In this document: piece after piece, positions 1 through 6,687 of the stretch
Numbering within the stretch: the stretch's first letter is position 1
How the letters are laid out: each line of letters begins with the position of its first letter
Assembly: GCA_001800675.1 (NCBI GenBank)
Contig: MGVW01000046.1
Coordinates: forward strand, 1-21,021
Length of the DNA: 21,021 nt
Direction of reading: 5' to 3'
Source: Euryarchaeota archaeon RBG_13_57_23
Lineage (GTDB): Archaea > Thermoplasmatota > Thermoplasmata > UBA10834
Program-made: the position numbers and the translations under genes
Notes under the pieces: generated by a model
What the model was told of the DNA's origin: nothing
Databases searched by the model: none
The model's input: the letters and a program-made list of their open reading frames with translations, nothing else

Positions 1-5
1 TCTTT

Positions 6-291
6 CCGATATCGGCGTCACAGTTCGAAAATCACCCGATTTCGCTGTTTAATACTCTCAACTATATATTTATCATGCACTATATATACGCCGTGGAACT
101 TCTGTGTGCATACCACATGTCCAGTTGTTGACAAAAAGGCTCCGATATCGACATGACAGTTCGAAAATCACCCGATTTCGCTGTTTAATACTCTCAACTA
201 TATATTTATCATGCACTATATATACGCCGTGGAACTTCTGTGTGCATACCACATGTCCAGTTGTTGACAAAAAGGCCCCGATATCGACATG
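6..291. repeat. 136-bp tandem repeat, two full copies plus a 14-bp stub
   Basis: Two direct copies (6-141 and 142-277) differ at only about four positions, and a third copy breaks off after 14 bases (278-291). Each unit starts with the palindrome CGATATCG. It then holds an imperfect inverted repeat, CGAAAATC...GATTTCG (26-44 in copy 1), two ACTATATAT elements 18 bp apart (61 and 79), and a run of A before the next unit. The unit length is not a multiple of three, so reading frames shift between copies and open frames crossing the array are not convincing genes. The TATA-like elements suggest a duplicated promoter or protein-binding region, but no gene start is clearly served by it. Bases 1-5 do not match the unit, so the array appears to begin at 6. 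There is no spacer variation, so it is not a CRISPR array. Confidence 0.93.
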
Positions 292-538
292 TGCATCCGG
301 AAATTCGGTAATTCTAGAAATAATATAATATTAACCATATCGTCACCGATAGTAACGGGAAAAGACTATTATAACCCGCGCGCGTAGGAGATACCCGGAT
401 ACAATGATCGCGCAAACCCGCACAGGACTGGATTGTTCTCCCGTGGATAGATGGGTAGCGCGAGCACCGTCAAAGTGACCGGCAAGCTCCGCTCATGTGG
501 AACTCGCCAGTACTCGATTATCATGGAGGTGGAAGTAC
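292..538. other. Intergenic stretch with no convincing gene
   Basis: After the repeat there is an AT-rich patch (312-333) and a TATA-like element TATTATAAC (367-375), then GC-rich sequence with two CCCGCGCGCG tracts (near 376 and 570). Two short frames can be read on the plus strand. One, at 404-478, encodes 24 aa and starts about 32 bp after the TATA-like element. The other, at 451-585, encodes 44 aa with no ribosome binding site. Neither resembles a known protein. I see no tRNA cloverleaf or other recognisable RNA gene. The region could hold an unrecognised non-coding RNA transcribed toward the small peptide at 539. Confidence 0.5.
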
Positions 539-661
539 ATGCGACCAAGCAGACTCTGGAACACTTACGCCCGCGCGCGCATTGAGGGGAGCCGCCAGCC
601 TCTCACTACGCAGGAGAAGAGGGCCGTAAGATCGTTCGCCGCAAACAGACGAACGGACTGA
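539..661 (+). CDS. Possible 40-aa basic small protein
   Basis: This is an unrecognised short frame. It starts at ATG 539 behind GGAGGTGG (525-532), a perfect match to the expected archaeal anti-Shine-Dalgarno with a six-base spacer, and ends at TGA 659-661. The product is 40 residues, strongly basic (about ten Arg plus one Lys), begins MRPSRLWNTYARARIEG and has no cysteine pair or membrane segment. A pyrimidine-rich T tract follows the stop. The ribosome binding site is the main argument that it is translated; there is no homology argument. It overlaps the end of another weak frame (451-585) read in a different phase. It could equally be chance in GC-rich DNA. Confidence 0.35.
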   Translation: MRPSRLWNTYARARIEGSRQPLTTQEKRAVRSFAANRRTD

Positions 662-668
662 GATCAAA

Positions 669-692
669 CCTTTTCTTAATCATCTTCCTTCT
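669..692 (+). terminator. Pyrimidine/T-rich possible terminator
   Basis: Just after the stop of the 40-aa frame the plus strand reads CCTTTTCTTAATC and continues as a T/C-rich tract. Archaeal termination commonly uses oligo-T without a hairpin, so this could end a plus-strand transcript from the 370-661 region. It is weak on its own. Confidence 0.25.
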
Positions 693-709
693 CTCAATCC
701 TGCATTCAA

Positions 710-2044
710 CTAAGCGGACCGGGAGATCCTCCCGCGCCAGCGACCATACCACTTCTTGATGACCCCTGTTAGCGTGTCCGGGTATGGCACAGGATCCTTG
801 AGCTTGAGGAACCAAACGGCCCCAGCGGCCCTCCCAAACGCCGAAATGAGATAGACCGCACCGAGGCCGAGCACCCAGTCCCCTCCGTAGAACTCGAGGA
901 AGTAGTACGCGAGATAGCCACCGATGATGGATCCGGCGAATGTGGCTATCCCGACCACGGTATTGTAGACTGCGAAGTACACGCCCTTCTTTTCCTCAGG
1001 GGCAACGTCCAGAATGTACGAGAAGAACGACACGTTCGCCATCGCAGAAGCGACCCCCAACGCGACGTTGAGAACGCATATGTGCCAGATCTCCGTCGCC
1101 AGTGCGTACACGATTGGCACGGAGATGAAGGCGAATCTGGATATCAGTATCTGAGGCATGGGACCAATAACGTCAAGCAGCTTGCCGACCTTCGTTTGGA
1201 AGAACAATGTGGATGCTCTCTCGATCACTACGATGATGCCGATCTCAAGCGCACTTGCCCCGAGGACTATCATGTAGGTCAGATAGAGCAGTGGCCAGAT
1301 CAACGACATTATGAAATTGTATGCTGAGTTGAGAGCCACCAGGTTCCTGAAGTATTTGTTCTCAGTGAGGTCCTTGAAGAATATCAACGATTTGATGCTG
1401 AAAGCGAAAAGAGTCTTCGGGGACGCGAAGAGCCTGCGCTTTTCCTCAGCGATCTCATACAAGACGAGCGAGCCGATTATCCCGCTGCCGCCAGCAACGA
1501 AGAATGGTATAGCGAAATCCTTCATGGTCGCATTCTCATCTGGAATTATCGCGCCTGCGAACAGCGTCCCCACGAGACTTGCGACGGATGATATAGCGAA
1601 GAACCGACCCATGACCGACCCTCGGTCCTTCACCGTCGTGACGTCCCCAACGAGTGCAGACCAGGTGGGTATCATCATCGAACCGATGAGCATCTGGATT
1701 GCGACAAGGATGATGAGCTGCCACGCGTTGACAACCCCAACCAGGAAGAAGTAGAAGGCGAACGACATCACTCCGCCAATCGCCAGGAAGGGTATCCTGC
1801 GGCCGAAGAAGTCGCTCAATTTGCCCCAAGGAACCTGCATCACCGCTGGAAACAGGTTCATGAAAGCCTGCAGCCAGCCAAGCTGAGGGGCGTTCGCGCC
1901 CAGTGTCACCGCGAGCACTGGCACATAAGGATCGGCCATGCCTTTTCCCAGATTGACGCCAATCTGGTTCTGTACCATCTTGGACAGAATGTGGGCCTTC
2001 GCCTTTCTCTGATGCTCGGAAGAAGCGCCTGGCTCGGACCCCAT
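710..2044 (-). CDS. MFS family transporter
   Basis: This is a membrane transporter of the major facilitator superfamily, probably a proton-coupled antiporter or permease; the substrate cannot be told. From the chosen start it has 444 residues and about a dozen hydrophobic segments. The MFS signature loop between helices 2 and 3 is clear (GKLSDFFGRR, about residues 74-83). The frame is open up to 2143, but I chose ATG 2044 because a TATA-like box on the minus strand (plus coordinates 2083-2091) predicts transcription starting near 2060, which rules out the longer form. The 33 extra upstream residues also look non-membrane and unconserved. The C-terminus is a basic cytoplasmic tail. It is divergent from the zinc-ribbon gene at 2226, so the two promoters share about 180 bp. 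Family assignment is confident. Confidence 0.9.
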   Translation of the reverse strand: MGSEPGASSEHQRKAKAHILSKMVQNQIGVNLGKGMADPYVPVLAVTLGANAPQLGWLQAFMNLFPAVMQVPWGKLSDFFGRRIPFLAIGGVMSFAFYFFLVGVVNAWQLIILVAIQMLIGSMMIPTWSALVGDVTTVKDRGSVMGRFFAISSVASLVGTLFAGAIIPDENATMKDFAIPFFVAGGSGIIGSLVLYEIAEEKRRLFASPKTLFAFSIKSLIFFKDLTENKYFRNLVALNSAYNFIMSLIWPLLYLTYMIVLGASALEIGIIVVIERASTLFFQTKVGKLLDVIGPMPQILISRFAFISVPIVYALATEIWHICVLNVALGVASAMANVSFFSYILDVAPEEKKGVYFAVYNTVVGIATFAGSIIGGYLAYYFLEFYGGDWVLGLGAVYLISAFGRAAGAVWFLKLKDPVPYPDTLTGVIKKWYGRWRGRISRSA

Positions 2045-2082
2045 AGTATCCCATCCCTGCGACGTGTGAATCACCGGAGGTT

Positions 2083-2091
2083 GATATATTT
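2083..2091 (-). promoter_or_regulatory. TATA-like box for the MFS gene
   Basis: Read on the minus strand this is AAATATATC. It lies about 43 bp before ATG 2044, placing initiation near 2060 with a leader of roughly 15 bases. It decides between the 2143 and 2044 starts. Confidence 0.55.
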
Positions 2092-2197
2092 CAGTTTCGC
2101 ACAAAACCGGCGCACAGCCCGTCTCACGAGGATCGGCCTCCATCGATCCTCCAGAGTGTCTGGGGCGGCCCGGCTGTACTGGAAATCATCCAAAAGA

Positions 2198-2206
2198 CTA
2201 TATATT
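2198..2206 (+). promoter_or_regulatory. TATA-like box for the zinc-ribbon gene
   Basis: ACTATATATTA is centred about 24 bp before ATG 2226, the archaeal TATA-to-start distance. This implies a leaderless mRNA beginning at or next to the start codon. Confidence 0.65.
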
Positions 2207-2225
2207 AACACGAGCCGATACAGGG

Positions 2226-2378
2226 ATGGTGGGATCTTTGACAAAGGCATATTGTGTCAAGTGCAAGAAATCCGTCGAGATGAAGGACCCGAAGAAAGTC
2301 AAGCTCAAGAACGGAAAGCCAGCTACCAAGGGAACATGCCCTAAGTGTGGCACCAAGGTCTTCAGAATCGGTGGCTAA
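2226..2378 (+). CDS. Small C4 zinc-ribbon protein (DUF5679-like)
   Basis: A 50-residue basic protein with two CxxC knuckles: YCVKCKK near residues 9-15 and CPKCGTK near 38-44, separated by a lysine-rich loop. The pattern matches the archaeal DUF5679 family, whose fold is related to the C-terminal zinc ribbons of topoisomerase I. Nucleic-acid binding is therefore plausible but unproven. The start at ATG 2226 is supported by the TATA box 24 bp upstream (leaderless). It is monocistronic: divergent from the MFS gene and convergent with the acyl-CoA synthetase gene. It is easily missed because of its size. Confidence 0.85.
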   Translation: MVGSLTKAYCVKCKKSVEMKDPKKVKLKNGKPATKGTCPKCGTKVFRIGG

Positions 2379-2400
2379 ACCGCTTTCCCCAAACCAAATC

Positions 2401-2446
2401 CAGAAGACCTCGAACACGCCTGCAACTCACTATCGGGGGTCTTCTG
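2401..2446. terminator. Inverted repeat between convergent genes
   Basis: CAGAAGACC (2401-2409) and GGTCTTCTG (2438-2446) are perfect 9-bp inverted arms separated by 28 bases. They lie across the 3' ends of the zinc-ribbon gene and the convergent acyl-CoA synthetase gene. A bidirectional termination or 3'-end processing role is possible. There is no clear T tract. Confidence 0.3.
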
Positions 2447-3899
2447 AGAACGTTTTTGTTCGCTTCAGGTAGCGTCCTCGCTCCGCCAAAACCCGCAGGG
2501 CCCTAATCGAACGCCAGATCGTAGGATAAGCCAAGACACCTTTTCTCTCAAAGCTAACGAGTATCTCGGCCGTTCGCTCACCCCCGAAAGCACTGACCAC
2601 AATCGGCACTCCTCCAGGCTTGGACCTCTTCTCTGCGATTCCAATGAGAGCATCTGTGACGCCAGGGGGTTGAAGCTCGAGTGACATGAAGATCCCGTCG
2701 ACGCCTGGATCATGCTGCAGGATTTCCAGGACTTCGTCGTACATGGCATCGGTCACGCCGGCTGTGAGGTCAACGGGATTGCTGACGGAAGAGAATCCTG
2801 GGACCACTCTCCTGAGCGACGCAACCGTGGGCTCAGAGAGCTTAGCAACCTTCAGGCCAGCGCCATGATCGCTGGATTCCGCAAGGTCGATTCCTATCAC
2901 GCCGAATCCACCAGCGCTCGCGACAACGCAGATCCTGTCGCCCCTGAGGTGCCCCACATGAGCAAGGGCTCTCGCAGAGTCAGCAAGCTCCTCTTCATCA
3001 TAAGCCCTCATGACACCGACCTGTCGCATGATGCTGTCGACGATCGTGTCCGATGAGCTGGCGAGAGCTCCCGTATGTGAGCTGGCCGCCAAGATCCCGG
3101 ATTTCGTCCGCCCGGACTTCAGAATAACGACTGGCTTCTTCCTCGTCACCTTCGCCGCTACCTTCGAAAACTCCTTCCCGTCGGAGAAGGACTCGAGATA
3201 CATCGCTATGGAACCGGTCGATCGGTCACTGCCGAGGTAGCGAAGGAGATCGTTCTCGTTTATGTCCGCCTTGTTGCCGAGGCCGACGCAGGCCGACACC
3301 CCCATTCCGGAAGCTGCTGCCCTCTCCAAGAACGAGATAGAGACCGCACCGCTCTGGGACAACATGGCGATATTCCCCCTGCCCGGTCTGGGACTCCTCT
3401 CTCGGGGTATGAAGAATGTATCGAGTCCGTGAGCTGGAACGAATACTCCCATCGTGTTCGGTCCAAGCAGCCGCGTGCCAGAACCTGAGACCGCATCGAC
3501 GAGCTCCTTCTCCAGCCTCGCGCCTTCGGGACCGGATTCCTTGAATCCTGACGCGGTGACAACAACGACGCCAACTCCCTTCTTCACACACTCCCTGACA
3601 GGACCTAACGACGCGGATGCGGGCAGCGAGACGAGGGCGAGGTCGACCTTGCCCGGTACATCCATTATCGACCCGTAGCATCTCATTCCGAGCAGCTCTT
3701 TCTCATGCGGATTGACAGGATAGAGGGAGAACGCGCCAGACGACAGGTTTCTCAAGGCGATATGGCTCATCTTGCTTGGATTAGCCGATGCCCCGATGAC
3801 AGCCACAGAGGACGGCTTGAAGAGCTTGTCCAGGTCTCCTGACATCAATCGCTGATGGGATTGCAGGATATTATCTGTTGTTGGGGGAGAATGGGACAT
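2430..3899 (-). CDS. ADP-forming acyl-CoA synthetase, alpha subunit
   Basis: Alpha subunit of an ADP-forming acetate/acyl-CoA ligase, which turns an acyl-CoA, ADP and phosphate into the acid, CoA and ATP. It has 489 residues, the normal length for a stand-alone alpha subunit. An N-terminal CoA-binding Rossmann domain (VAVIGASANPSK, about 32-43) is followed by two succinyl-CoA-ligase-like domains. SQSGA (181-185) and the phosphohistidine motif SSHTGA with His275 are present. The usual GPNC is GPNT here (147-150). The ATP-grasp beta subunit is not adjacent and must be elsewhere if the enzyme works. Start ATG 3899 fits a TATA box at 3944-3953 read on the minus strand, giving a leader of about 24 bases; ATG 3845 is an alternative that removes 18 poorly conserved residues. 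The gene is divergent from the CBS/Hdr operon. The acyl substrate is unknown. Confidence 0.9.
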   Translation of the reverse strand: MSHSPPTTDNILQSHQRLMSGDLDKLFKPSSVAVIGASANPSKMSHIALRNLSSGAFSLYPVNPHEKELLGMRCYGSIMDVPGKVDLALVSLPASASLGPVRECVKKGVGVVVVTASGFKESGPEGARLEKELVDAVSGSGTRLLGPNTMGVFVPAHGLDTFFIPRERSPRPGRGNIAMLSQSGAVSISFLERAAASGMGVSACVGLGNKADINENDLLRYLGSDRSTGSIAMYLESFSDGKEFSKVAAKVTRKKPVVILKSGRTKSGILAASSHTGALASSSDTIVDSIMRQVGVMRAYDEEELADSARALAHVGHLRGDRICVVASAGGFGVIGIDLAESSDHGAGLKVAKLSEPTVASLRRVVPGFSSVSNPVDLTAGVTDAMYDEVLEILQHDPGVDGIFMSLELQPPGVTDALIGIAEKRSKPGGVPIVVSAFGGERTAEILVSFERKGVLAYPTIWRSIRALRVLAERGRYLKRTKTFSEDPR

Positions 3900-3943
3900 T
3901 TACGCGCGGGGATGTGTCTGGCCTATCGAGTGGAATTCAGAAC

Positions 3944-3953
3944 CTTAAAATAC
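3944..3953. promoter_or_regulatory. Shared TATA-like element of divergent genes
   Basis: CTTAAAATAC on the plus strand reads GTATTTTAAG on the minus strand. It could serve the CBS/Hdr operon (start expected near 3975, about 29 bases before GTG 4004) and the acyl-CoA synthetase gene (start expected near 3923). The genes are only 104 bp apart, so their transcription is likely linked or mutually exclusive. Confidence 0.45.
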
Positions 3954-4003
3954 GGTGGAGTCAATAACACGGTTTACGTCGTTGACCAGAAGGGGGAGAG
4001 CTG

Positions 4004-4417
4004 GTGGAGCTTAGGGACATCGTTAGCGATTCACGACACGTGACGATCAAGTCAAGTGCGACTGTGAGCGACGCCCTCGTCGCAATGATCGAGAACAAGA
4101 CCGATTTTCTGTTGATCGACAGGGACGAACCGAACGACGCACATGGCATTGTCACTCGATGGGACCTGGTCGAAGGGCCCATAGCCCGTGGTCTGGACCT
4201 GGCGACCACCTCCGTGATGGAGTACGCCAGGAAGCCGCTCGTGGTCATGAACAATCTGGATTTGGACATTAGGTGGGTCGCCAAGAAGATGGCAAACGAA
4301 GGTGTATCGAAGATCGCGGTGTTCGACGGTGAGAACTTCCTCGGATTCATCTCGGACGTCGACGTCCTGAAGGCGGCGGCATCTAAAGTCAGGAAGACCA
4401 AGGGGACCAAGAAATGA
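4004..4417 (+). CDS. CBS-pair protein 1
   Basis: A stand-alone tandem-CBS (Bateman) protein of 137 residues, the length expected for one CBS pair and nothing else. Such modules bind adenine nucleotides (AMP, ATP, SAM or NAD) and act as energy-state sensors, usually on a partner protein. CBS1 covers about residues 5-60 and CBS2 about 68-128, ending in the typical GFISDVDVL strand-helix turn. The tail is basic (KVRKTKGTKK). The start is GTG 4004, with the ribosome binding site AGGGGGAG at 3991-3998. It is the first gene of the hdr operon and its stop overlaps the next start as ATGA. It is clearly paralogous to the following gene. A regulatory role for the Hdr proteins is inference from position. 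Confidence 0.87.
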   Translation: MELRDIVSDSRHVTIKSSATVSDALVAMIENKTDFLLIDRDEPNDAHGIVTRWDLVEGPIARGLDLATTSVMEYARKPLVVMNNLDLDIRWVAKKMANEGVSKIAVFDGENFLGFISDVDVLKAAASKVRKTKGTKK

Positions 4418-4860
4418 ACGCGAAATCTCTGATTCTCAAGGATGTCGTCAAGACATTCGAATTGCCAACCATCCAACGGGATGCCACTGTGGCTGCGGCA
4501 ATCCGGATGATGATGGAGAACAACAGATGGTCATTGCTCGTCCCCAGAAGGAACAAGACTGACGCCTACGGGATCGTGACGAAGAAGGATTTGATCACCA
4601 AGGTAGTCGCGGAGGGGAAGGATCCGGCCAGAGTCAAAGTCAAGGATGTGATGTCGAAGCCGCTTGTGATACTTACCAACCTTTCGCTGGACCTGAGATG
4701 GGTAGCAAAGGCTATGGCGAACTCGGAGGTCTCCACGATCGTGGTCTTCGACAAAGGCGATTTCTACGGATATGTGACCGAAGGCTGCATCCTAGAAGGG
4801 ATGTACAACGCGTTGAGAAGGGCAAAGCTGGAGCAGGGCGTCGACTTCGTCTCCTGCTGA
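4414..4860 (+). CDS. CBS-pair protein 2
   Basis: A second tandem-CBS protein, 148 residues, sharing blocks with its neighbour (RWVAKAMAN versus RWVAKKMAN, and a similar VVFDKGDFYGYVT strand). This points to an old tandem duplication. The start ATG 4414 overlaps the previous stop by four bases (ATGA), so translation is probably coupled. The two products may form a heterodimeric disc of two CBS pairs. Its stop TGA (4858-4860) is in the same frame as HdrA, with only 12 sense codons between this stop and the proposed HdrA start. Confidence 0.87.
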   Translation: MNAKSLILKDVVKTFELPTIQRDATVAAAIRMMMENNRWSLLVPRRNKTDAYGIVTKKDLITKVVAEGKDPARVKVKDVMSKPLVILTNLSLDLRWVAKAMANSEVSTIVVFDKGDFYGYVTEGCILEGMYNALRRAKLEQGVDFVSC

Positions 4861-4881
4861 TTCAGTGAACACTCGGCCTAC

Positions 4882-4890
4882 GAGGAGGGG
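4882..4890 (+). promoter_or_regulatory. Ribosome binding site marking the hdrA start
   Basis: GAGGAGGGG contains AGGAGG, a strong Shine-Dalgarno sequence. The next in-frame codons at normal spacing are ACG ACG AAC (4897-4905); the first ACG is eight bases after AGGAGG. No ATG, GTG or TTG occurs in the HdrA frame between the preceding stop (4860) and codon 5155. Confidence 0.7.
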
Positions 4891-4896
4891 AGCTAC

Positions 4897-6687
4897 ACGA
4901 CGAACGAATCGGGGAGCAAGAAGCACGAGCGCAAGGGGATCGCGGTCTACCTGTGCACGTGCAAGGGGGCCATAGGGAACAAGGTCGACCTCAAGAAGAT
5001 TGCTGAAGAGCTCCAGAAGGACCCCAGGGTAGTCTCGGTAGGCATTCATGAGGCGCTGTGTCTCAAAGAGGGACAGCTGTTCCTGCGAGAGGAGGCGGCA
5101 TCGAAACACTTCGAGCGCGTCGCCATCGGAGCTTGCTCGCCGAACGTCCAAGGGATGATAATCACGAGGGTGCTCGAGGAGGAGGGGTTGAACAAGTACC
5201 TCGTCGAGCAGGTCAACATTCGGGAGCAGTGCGCTTGGGTTCACGCGGACAAAGCCGAGGCAACGAAGAAGGCGAAAAGCCTTGTTAAGGGAGCGCTCGC
5301 GCGCGCCGAGAAGCTGATACCGCTCGAGGACATCGACATCCCGATAACGGGAAAGGCCCTCGTGATCGGAGGGGGCGTCACGGGTATGCAGGCGGCCCTC
5401 GACATCGCAGGCCAGGGGTTCAAGGTCTACCTCGTCGAGCGGACCGCGGAGCTGGGCGGAAGGGCGTACAAGCTCAGCATGACATTCCCGACGCACAACT
5501 GCGGTATCTGTTGCATGCAGTACTGCAAGGAGTGTGTCTTCACTCCCAAGATAGAGGATGTCCTGCAGAACAAGAACATCGAGCTGCTGCTCGAATCCGA
5601 AATCCAGGATATCACGGGAGGATTCGGCAAGCGCCATGTGGTTGTGAAGACGTCGAAGGGACCGGTCGACCTGGATGTCGGGACTATCATCGTCGCAACT
5701 GGGTCCAAGCTGTTCGACCCCAACAGGATATCCGAGCTGAGGTATTCGAACCCGGACGTCGTGACCACGGTCGAGTTCGAGCAGCTAATAGTCGAGCAGA
5801 GAGAAAGGGGAGGCGGGCTCAAGAGGCCCTCAGACGGCAAGACTCCGAAAACCATCAATTTCATTCAGTGTGTTGGTTCCAGGGACAAGACGAAGGGCAA
5901 TCTCCACTGCTCGCTCGTATGCTGTACATACGCCATCGGCCAGGCAAGGGAGATCAAGCGAATGAACCCCGATGCGAACGTCTACATACACTACATAGAT
6001 CTGAGGGGACCGTACAGGGGATTCGAAGAGTTCTATCAAGCCGCAAAGGAGGAGGGGATCAACTTCGTCCGGGGAAGGATCTCCGAGATTGTCGAAGACA
6101 AGGGAAAGGTGTTCGTGAGGGCCCTTGACACAGATGCAGACGTTCTCCTCAACATCGAATCAGACCTAGTGGTTCTTGCGGTCGGCCAGGAGCCCTCGGA
6201 AGGGAGCGACGCACTCGCGAAGATGTTGCACATCCAGACTGACATCGACAAGTTCATGAAGGATATCAACCCGATGTTCCCTTCAGAGTTCAGACGCGGG
6301 GTGTACATCGCTGGAACCGCTCAGGGACCGAAGGGGATAAGGTACTCCATCGAGGACGCAAAAGCCGCGGCCGCGAGCGCGATCGAACTCATGAAGAAGG
6401 GCTCGATTAAGTTCCCGAGGATTGTCGCCTTCGTGGACGAGGAGCGGTGCAGAGGCTGCGGAAGGTGCGAGAAGGCCTGCGAGTACGGTGCCATCACAGT
6501 CACGAAGGACGAGAAACGAGGCGTCCTTGTCTCAAGGATTGATGAGATAGTCTGCGAGGGGTGTGGCCAATGCGCGGTGGCCTGCTGCAACAAGGCTATC
6601 ACCGTCAACGGCTACCGACCGGAACAAGTAGAGGCAATGGTAAGGGCCATCACGGAAGATATCCAGGGGGTGTCCTCCGATGAGTGA
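4897..6687 (+). CDS. hdrA: HdrA, FAD/iron-sulfur electron-bifurcating subunit
   Basis: Flavoprotein core of heterodisulfide-reductase-type complexes, which splits or merges electron pairs among ferredoxin, a low-potential donor and a disulfide-type acceptor. The N-terminal HdrA domain has Cys20, Cys22, Cys55 and Cys80. The FAD Rossmann motif VIGGGVTG lies at about 157-164. A cysteine-dense stretch NCGICCMQYCKEC has Cys202, 205, 206, 210 and 213. FIQCVGSRD and HCSLVCC follow, and two ferredoxin clusters sit near 513-570 (CRGCGRCEKAC and CEGCGQCAVAC). The protein has 596 residues, against about 650 in methanogens; the ferredoxin domain normally inserted in the flavin domain appears absent. Starting at Met 5155 would delete most of the conserved N-terminal domain. 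The frame continues upstream to a strong ribosome binding site followed by ACG at 4897, the proposed start (or an ATG altered by mutation or sequencing error). It overlaps the next gene by 8 bp. Confidence 0.88.
   Translation, partial: TTNESGSKKHERKGIAVYLCTCKGAIGNKVDLKKIAEELQKDPRVVSVGIHEALCLKEGQLFLREEAASKHFERVAIGACSPNVQGMIITRVLEEEGLNKYLVEQVNIREQCAWVHADKAEATKKAKSLVKGALARAEKLIPLEDIDIPITGKALVIGGGVTGMQAALDIAGQGFKVYLVERTAELGGRAYKLSMTFPTHNCGICCMQYCKECVFTPKIEDVLQNKNIELLLESEIQDITGGFGKRHVVVKTSKGPVDLDVGTIIVATGSKLFDPNRISELRYSNPDVVTTVEFEQLIVEQRERGGGLKRPSDGKTPKTINFIQCVGSRDKTKGNLHCSLVCCTYAIGQAREIKRMNPDANVYIHYIDLRGPYRGFEEFYQAAKEEGINFVRGRISEIVEDKGKVFVRALDTDADVLLNIESDLVVLAVGQEPSEGSDALAKMLHIQTDIDKFMKDINPMFPSEFRRGVYIAGTAQGPKGIRYSIEDAKAAAASAIELMKKGSIKFPRIVAFVDEERCRGCGRCEKACEYGAITVTKDEKRGVLVSRIDEIVCEGCGQCAVACCNKAITVNGYRPEQVEAMVRAITEDIQGVSSDE

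Noticed and set aside
1..291. CRISPR-like array
   Set aside because: The copies are contiguous 136-bp units with no unique spacers, and no cas genes are present.
73..328. Open frames crossing the tandem repeat on both strands
   Set aside because: They are created by the repeated DNA. The unit is not a multiple of three, the peptides partly repeat in shifted frames, and no ribosome binding site or family match is seen.
404..585. Two short plus-strand frames (24 and 44 aa) before the 40-aa peptide
   Set aside because: They overlap each other in different phases, have no adequate ribosome binding site and resemble no known protein, so they are mentioned only as part of the intergenic region.
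2045..2143. N-terminal extension of the first MFS transporter
   Set aside because: The TATA-like box lies inside it and its 33 residues do not look conserved or membrane-like.
4855..4863. Selenocysteine at the CBS2 TGA codon
   Set aside because: The TGA directly follows a Cys codon at the end of a complete CBS domain, no SECIS-like hairpin was recognised, and a strong ribosome binding site for hdrA follows; ordinary termination is simpler.
4792..5637. 281-residue minus-strand frame opposite hdrA
   Set aside because: It is a codon-bias shadow of CBS2/HdrA: composition is leucine/arginine/aspartate-rich and it matches no family.
5155..6687. HdrA starting at ATG 5155
   Set aside because: This removes 86 residues that clearly belong to the HdrA N-terminal domain, including four cysteines. 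There is also a better ribosome binding site upstream at 4882-4890.
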